Under the pieces are notes generated by a model, which was not told the DNA's origin, did no database searches, and saw only the letters and a list, made by a program, of their open reading frames with translations. Below are positions 39,194-42,366 of a stretch of 42,366 nucleotides of DNA, piece after piece (the first letter of the stretch is position 1; the number at the start of each line of letters is the position of its first letter). The position numbers were made by a program, and so were the translations under genes. Where the stretch lies: positions 1-42,366 of the forward strand of contig JAQBQJ010000088.1 in assembly GCA_028287065.1 (NCBI GenBank). Direction: 5' to 3'. The DNA is from Labilithrix sp. (GTDB lineage Bacteria > Myxococcota_A > Polyangia > Polyangiales > Polyangiaceae).

Positions 39194-40213
39194 ATGTTAC
39201 GAATGGCGCGGATGACACCGGACCAGTTCGAGGCGACCTTCAATCGCATCCGCGCGCAGATGGCGAAGGTCGTCGTCGGCCAGGAGGACCTCGTGTTCGG
39301 TCTCCTCGTCGCGGCGCTGTCCGGTGGTCACGTGCTCATCGAGGGCGCGCCCGGGCTCGGCAAGACGCTCGTCGCACGATCGTTCGCGCGCGTGTCGGGG
39401 GCGCGCTTCAAGCGCCTGCAGTTCACGCCGGACCTCATGCCGAGCGACGTCACCGGCTCGAGCGTGCTCGACCGCGAGAAGGGCGCGTTCACGTTCATCC
39501 CCGGTCCGATCTTCTGCCAGCTCCTGCTCGCGGACGAGATAAACCGCGCGCCCGCGAAGACGCAGTCCGCGCTCCTCGAGGCGATGCAGGATCATCAGGT
39601 CACCGTCGACGGCGTGTCGCGTCCCCTGCCCGCGCCGTTCGTCGTCGTCGCGACGCAGAACCCCGTCGAGTCGCAGGGCACGTATCCGCTGCCCGAGGCT
39701 CAGCTCGATCGCTTCCTGATGAAGCTCACGGTCCTCGACCCGCCGCGCGACGTCGAGCAGCGCATCGTGAAGAACCATGCGACCGGCTTCGACCCGACGG
39801 ACCTAACCGCGCTCGAGGCCGTGACCTCACCGGAAGAGCTGCTCGCGATGCAAGGCGCGGCGCAGCGCGTGCGCGTCGACGACTCGATCGTCGAGTACGT
39901 CGTCGAGCTCGCTCGCAAGACGCGCGAAGACCGTGCGATCGAGCTCGGCGCGTCGCCGCGCGCATCGATCGCGATGATGAAGGCCGCACAGGTCGTCGCG
40001 GCGAGCGAGGGTCGCGACTTCGTCACGCCGGACGACGTGAAGCCCGTCGCCAAGCCTGTGCTGCGCCATCGCGTGATGCTGCATCCCGATGCCGAGCTGC
40101 AGGGGATCACGGCCGACGAGCGCATCGACGATCTGCTGAGGGCTGTCCCCGTTCCCCGCGCGGCAAAGCCGTCCGTTCCTCCGCCGGCGCCGAACCGCGA
40201 AGCAGGGGCGTAG
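39194..40213 (+). CDS. MoxR-family AAA+ ATPase
   Basis: A 339-residue MoxR ATPase: VVVGQEDLVFGLLVAALSGGHVLIEGAPGLGKT (Walker A), FTPDLMPSDVTGSSV, LLLADEINRAPAKTQSALLEAMQDHQVTVDG (Walker B and the MoxR signature), sensor ATQNPVESQGTYPLPEAQLDRF, and a C-terminal lid with LGASPRASIAMMKAA. MoxR proteins are chaperone-like motors that work with DUF58 and VWA proteins to mature or assemble other proteins. The DUF58 gene follows six bases after this stop. Starts at 39194, 39203 and 39212 are all in frame; 39212 (MTPDQFEATFNRI) gives the family-like N-terminus, and the longest is listed. A short Pro-rich tail ends the protein. Confidence 0.95.
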   Translation: MLRMARMTPDQFEATFNRIRAQMAKVVVGQEDLVFGLLVAALSGGHVLIEGAPGLGKTLVARSFARVSGARFKRLQFTPDLMPSDVTGSSVLDREKGAFTFIPGPIFCQLLLADEINRAPAKTQSALLEAMQDHQVTVDGVSRPLPAPFVVVATQNPVESQGTYPLPEAQLDRFLMKLTVLDPPRDVEQRIVKNHATGFDPTDLTALEAVTSPEELLAMQGAAQRVRVDDSIVEYVVELARKTREDRAIELGASPRASIAMMKAAQVVAASEGRDFVTPDDVKPVAKPVLRHRVMLHPDAELQGITADERIDDLLRAVPVPRAAKPSVPPPAPNREAGA

Positions 40214-40219
40214 TCGCTC

Positions 40220-41530
40220 GTGGTCGTCGTCCCGACGCGTCGCTTCGTCGCTCTCGCGTTCGTCGCGACGATCGTCGCGACGTTCGCGGGGTTCGTACCC
40301 GGAATCGATCCGGCGTGGATCGCGCTCGACGGCGTCGTGCTGGCCATGGCGGCGGTCGATGCGCTGGTCGGTCGCGGAAAGCGCGTCGAGATCGAGCGCA
40401 AGGCCGCGCAGATCTTCTCGGTCGGCCGCGCGAACCCGGTCACGCTGACGCTGCACAACGCGAGCGATCGCGTGCTCCGCGGAACGGTGACCGACGATCC
40501 GCTCGCCGACGCGACCACGGACGGCCTGCCCGGTCAATTCGAGATCCCTCCGCGCGCGAGCGTCGCGCTGCGGTACGAGATCACGCCGAAGCGACGCGGA
40601 AAGCGCGCGCTCGGCGCGGTCACCGTCCGCTACGCATTGCCGCTCGGCCTGCTCACGCGTCAGGAGCGCGTCGAGCTCCCGCAAGACGTGGACGTGTATC
40701 CCGACGTCCATGCCGCCCGCTCGCTCGAGATGTTGCGCCGGCAAGGCCGCGACGACGCGCGCATGGGCAGCCTGCGCGTGCGCGGCGGCGACACCGAGTT
40801 CGAGCGCATGCGCCCTTATCAAGTAGGCGACGAGATCCGGCACGTCGACTGGCGCGCGTCGGCACGCAAGGACGACCTCGTCGTTCGCCAGTACCAGGCC
40901 GAGTCGAATCAGAACGTCGTGTTCGCGATCGACACCGGCCGCGGCATGCGCGGAGAGAGTCACGGCATCACGAGCATCGATCATGCGCTCGGCGCCGCGC
41001 TCCTGACCGCGGACGTCGCGCTGCGCGGCGGCGATCGCGCGGGCCTGTTCACGTTCGACGACAAGCCGAGGAGCTTCTTGCGTCCGACGGGCGGTCGCTC
41101 GGGCGGTCGCAAGCTGACGCGCGCCGCGCACGCGCTCGATGCGGGTCTCTCCGCCACGGACTACCGCACCGCGATGGTGTTCCTGAAGACGCAGATGAAG
41201 GCGCGCTGCCTCTTCGTGGTGTTCACGAACCTTCTCGAGCCGCGCAGCGCGCGCGATCTCGCCGCAGCGGTGAAGAGCCTGATGCCCCGCCACTTGCCGC
41301 TCTGCGTGCTGATGCGCGACGAAGAAGTCGAAGCGCTCGCCACCGCCCCGATCGCCACGGCGCAAGACGCGCTCGTCCGCGCCGCCGCGGGCGAATCGCT
41401 GGCGTGGCGCGACGGCATCGTGCGAAGCCTGAAGAGCTCGGGCGCCCTCGTGCTGGACGCGCGCCCGGACGAGGTCACGCCTCTCCTGGTGAAGCGCTAC
41501 CTCGAAGTGAAGGCGCGTCGCCTGCTCTAG
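40220..41530 (+). CDS. DUF58 (VWA-like) membrane protein
   Basis: A 436-residue protein starting at GTG. Two N-terminal hydrophobic helices (FVALAFVATIVATFAGFVP and AWIALDGVVLAMAAVDAL) are followed by a beta-sandwich region (RANPVTLTLHNASDRVLRG, then KRRGKRALGAVTVRY). The DUF58 signature is RGGDTEFERMRPYQVGDEIRHVDWRASAR. A von Willebrand A-like domain follows (VVFAIDTGRGMRGE; GDRAGLFTFDD). The MIDAS-like D-x-x-x-G-M is altered relative to DxSxS. DUF58 proteins partner with MoxR ATPases. The same strand and spacing with moxR imply co-translation. The gene's end faces the S1-domain gene across the palindrome at 41587-41611. Confidence 0.93.
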   Translation: MVVVPTRRFVALAFVATIVATFAGFVPGIDPAWIALDGVVLAMAAVDALVGRGKRVEIERKAAQIFSVGRANPVTLTLHNASDRVLRGTVTDDPLADATTDGLPGQFEIPPRASVALRYEITPKRRGKRALGAVTVRYALPLGLLTRQERVELPQDVDVYPDVHAARSLEMLRRQGRDDARMGSLRVRGGDTEFERMRPYQVGDEIRHVDWRASARKDDLVVRQYQAESNQNVVFAIDTGRGMRGESHGITSIDHALGAALLTADVALRGGDRAGLFTFDDKPRSFLRPTGGRSGGRKLTRAAHALDAGLSATDYRTAMVFLKTQMKARCLFVVFTNLLEPRSARDLAAAVKSLMPRHLPLCVLMRDEEVEALATAPIATAQDALVRAAAGESLAWRDGIVRSLKSSGALVLDARPDEVTPLLVKRYLEVKARRLL

Positions 41531-41586
41531 AGCGGAATCCCGAGAAGTCCGAGAAAATCGCGAAAACGCGGAACGCCTTCTCGGCT

Positions 41587-41622
41587 CCCCTCTCCTGCTG
41601 CAGGAGAGGGGCCGGGGGTGAG
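41587..41622. repeat. REP-like palindrome between convergent genes
   Basis: CCCCTCTCCTGC (41587-41598), one T, and GCAGGAGAGGGG (41600-41611) form a perfect 12-bp inverted repeat, followed by CCGGGGGTGAGG. The whole resembles the dispersed palindromic sequence CCCTCTCC...GGAGAGGGGCCGGGGTGAGG seen in many high-GC genomes. It may act as a bidirectional terminator between the DUF58 and S1 genes; there is no T tract. Confidence 0.6.
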
Positions 41623-41623
41623 G

Positions 41624-42366
41624 TTACTTGCTGGGCGTGATGTTGCGCTTCGCGAGCAGGTCGGCCAGCGTGCCGAACTTCGCTTCGCGCTTCACCTGAG
41701 CGCGGTACTGCTGGTACGCGTTGCGCTCCGTCTCTTCGTTGAGCGCCTTGATCGACAGCTTGATCTCGCCACGGCGAGGATCCATCTCGACGATCTTCAC
41801 CTCGAGCTCCTTGCCGACCGGGAAGAGCTTGCGGAGCTCCGTGCCGCGCGGAGTGCCCGTGGCCGACGCGCTGATGAAGCCGCGCGCGTTGCGACCCGTG
41901 GCGCCGCGGACGCGGACCAAAAGACCGCCCGCCTCGACGGCGGCGACGACGACCTTCACCATCTTGCCGAGCTGGATCTTCTGCGGCTCCTCGTTCGCCG
42001 CCTCGCCCTGGGGCGCCGGATGGAGCGCGATGCGATGCTGGCGCGAGTCGACCTGCGAGACGACGACGTCGATCTCGTCGCCGACCTTCACCACCTCTTC
42101 GGGGTGCTCGATGCGCTTGATGGAAAGATCTGCGGAGTGGATCAGGCCGTCGATGCCGTTCTCGAGCTCGATGAACGCGCCGAACGGCTGGAGACGAGCG
42201 ACCTTGCCCTTGTGACGCGTGCCCTGCGCGTACTTCTGCGCGACCTGCGACCACGGATCGTCGATGGCAGCCTTGCGAGAGAGCCAGAGCTTGCCCTTCT
42301 CGTCGACGCGCAGGATCTTCACGCGCGTCGTCTCGTTCAGCTTGAAGACGTCCTTCGGGCCGTCCG
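41624..42366 (-). CDS. S1 RNA-binding domain protein, C-terminal part (runs off the right edge)
   Basis: The 3' end of a gene that continues to the right. The frame is open up to the window edge, with residues GPKDVFKLNETTRVKILRV before the first visible in-frame start, so the listed start is not the real one. At least three S1 (OB-fold) repeats are visible. One is partial (VKILRVDEKGKLWLSRKA). One is full (GTRHKGKVARLQPFGAFIELENGIDGLIHSADLS...IALHP). One is fuller and altered (MVKVVVAAVEAGGLLVRVRGATGRNARGFIS...GEIKLSIKA). The overall shape fits a ribosomal protein S1-like or PNPase/Tex-like RNA-binding protein. I cannot choose without the N-terminal part. Confidence 0.82.
   Translation of the reverse strand, partial: DGPKDVFKLNETTRVKILRVDEKGKLWLSRKAAIDDPWSQVAQKYAQGTRHKGKVARLQPFGAFIELENGIDGLIHSADLSIKRIEHPEEVVKVGDEIDVVVSQVDSRQHRIALHPAPQGEAANEEPQKIQLGKMVKVVVAAVEAGGLLVRVRGATGRNARGFISASATGTPRGTELRKLFPVGKELEVKIVEMDPRRGEIKLSIKALNEETERNAYQQYRAQVKREAKFGTLADLLAKRNITPSK

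Overview
The window is high-GC DNA (very strong GC3 bias, GCG/CTC/GAC/CGC codons) densely packed with genes. Several features point to a myxobacterium (phylum Myxococcota, probably class Polyangia). These are multiple Hanks-type Ser/Thr kinases fused to HEAT repeats or Pro/Ala-rich tails, an MXAN_5187-like protein, an AgmX/PglI-type domain lipoprotein, Cys-rich and PEGA/TPR-type exported proteins, and a response-regulator/GAF/PAS sensor. The genus cannot be fixed from sequence alone. No phage, IS, CRISPR, rRNA or tRNA was seen. No gene-free stretch exceeds about 220 bases.

Layout. 1-4124 (minus): a left-truncated FadL/OMPP1-type porin, a hypothetical membrane protein, and a translationally coupled pair (MXAN_5187-like membrane protein plus cupredoxin-like secreted protein). 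4169-9972 (plus): a membrane metallophosphoesterase, a DUF2239-MATE efflux operon with a double CCCGGG operator and an apparently leaderless promoter, an M15 peptidase lipoprotein and an acetoacetate-decarboxylase-family protein. 9980-15568 (minus): a coupled two-gene sensory system (REC-GAF-PAS-PAS-DHp without ATPase domain, plus a complete histidine kinase), ruvB, a small protein and smpB. 15615-16211 (plus): a Nudix hydrolase. 16186-20081 (minus): an active HEAT-repeat kinase preceded by a pseudokinase. 20267-22615 (plus): [2Fe-2S] ferredoxin, Smr-domain protein and branched-chain aminotransferase. 22650-26514: four exported proteins on alternating strands. 26521-29137 (minus): a second, more degenerate membrane pseudokinase with a TPR/PEGA partner. 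29215-33238 (plus): a CheR-type methyltransferase followed by two fused NAD-metabolism proteins. 33285-41530: a SpoIIM/RDD/DUF4129-DUF4350/MoxR/DUF58 set with a UGM-like flavoprotein on the opposite strand in its middle. 41624-42366 (minus): the 3' part of an S1-domain protein.

The most unusual locus is 30075-33238. One protein joins an ammonia-dependent NAD synthetase to a 2-oxoglutarate/Fe(II) dioxygenase through a microsatellite-encoded Thr-Gly linker. The next gene, overlapping by one base, joins an NMN/NaMN adenylyltransferase-type domain to a domain carrying a PRPP-loop-like motif. Together they could cover phosphoribosyl transfer, adenylylation and amidation, the three Preiss-Handler-type steps to NAD, with an attached oxygenase of unknown target. 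That pathway reading is inference.

A second theme is signalling by catalytically dead kinases: two clear pseudokinases, and one histidine-kinase-like protein without its ATPase domain that is translationally coupled to a complete kinase. A third theme is initiation. At least five genes have a TAnnnT -10 box only 6-7 bases before the start codon, which implies leaderless mRNAs, while others have strong Shine-Dalgarno sites.
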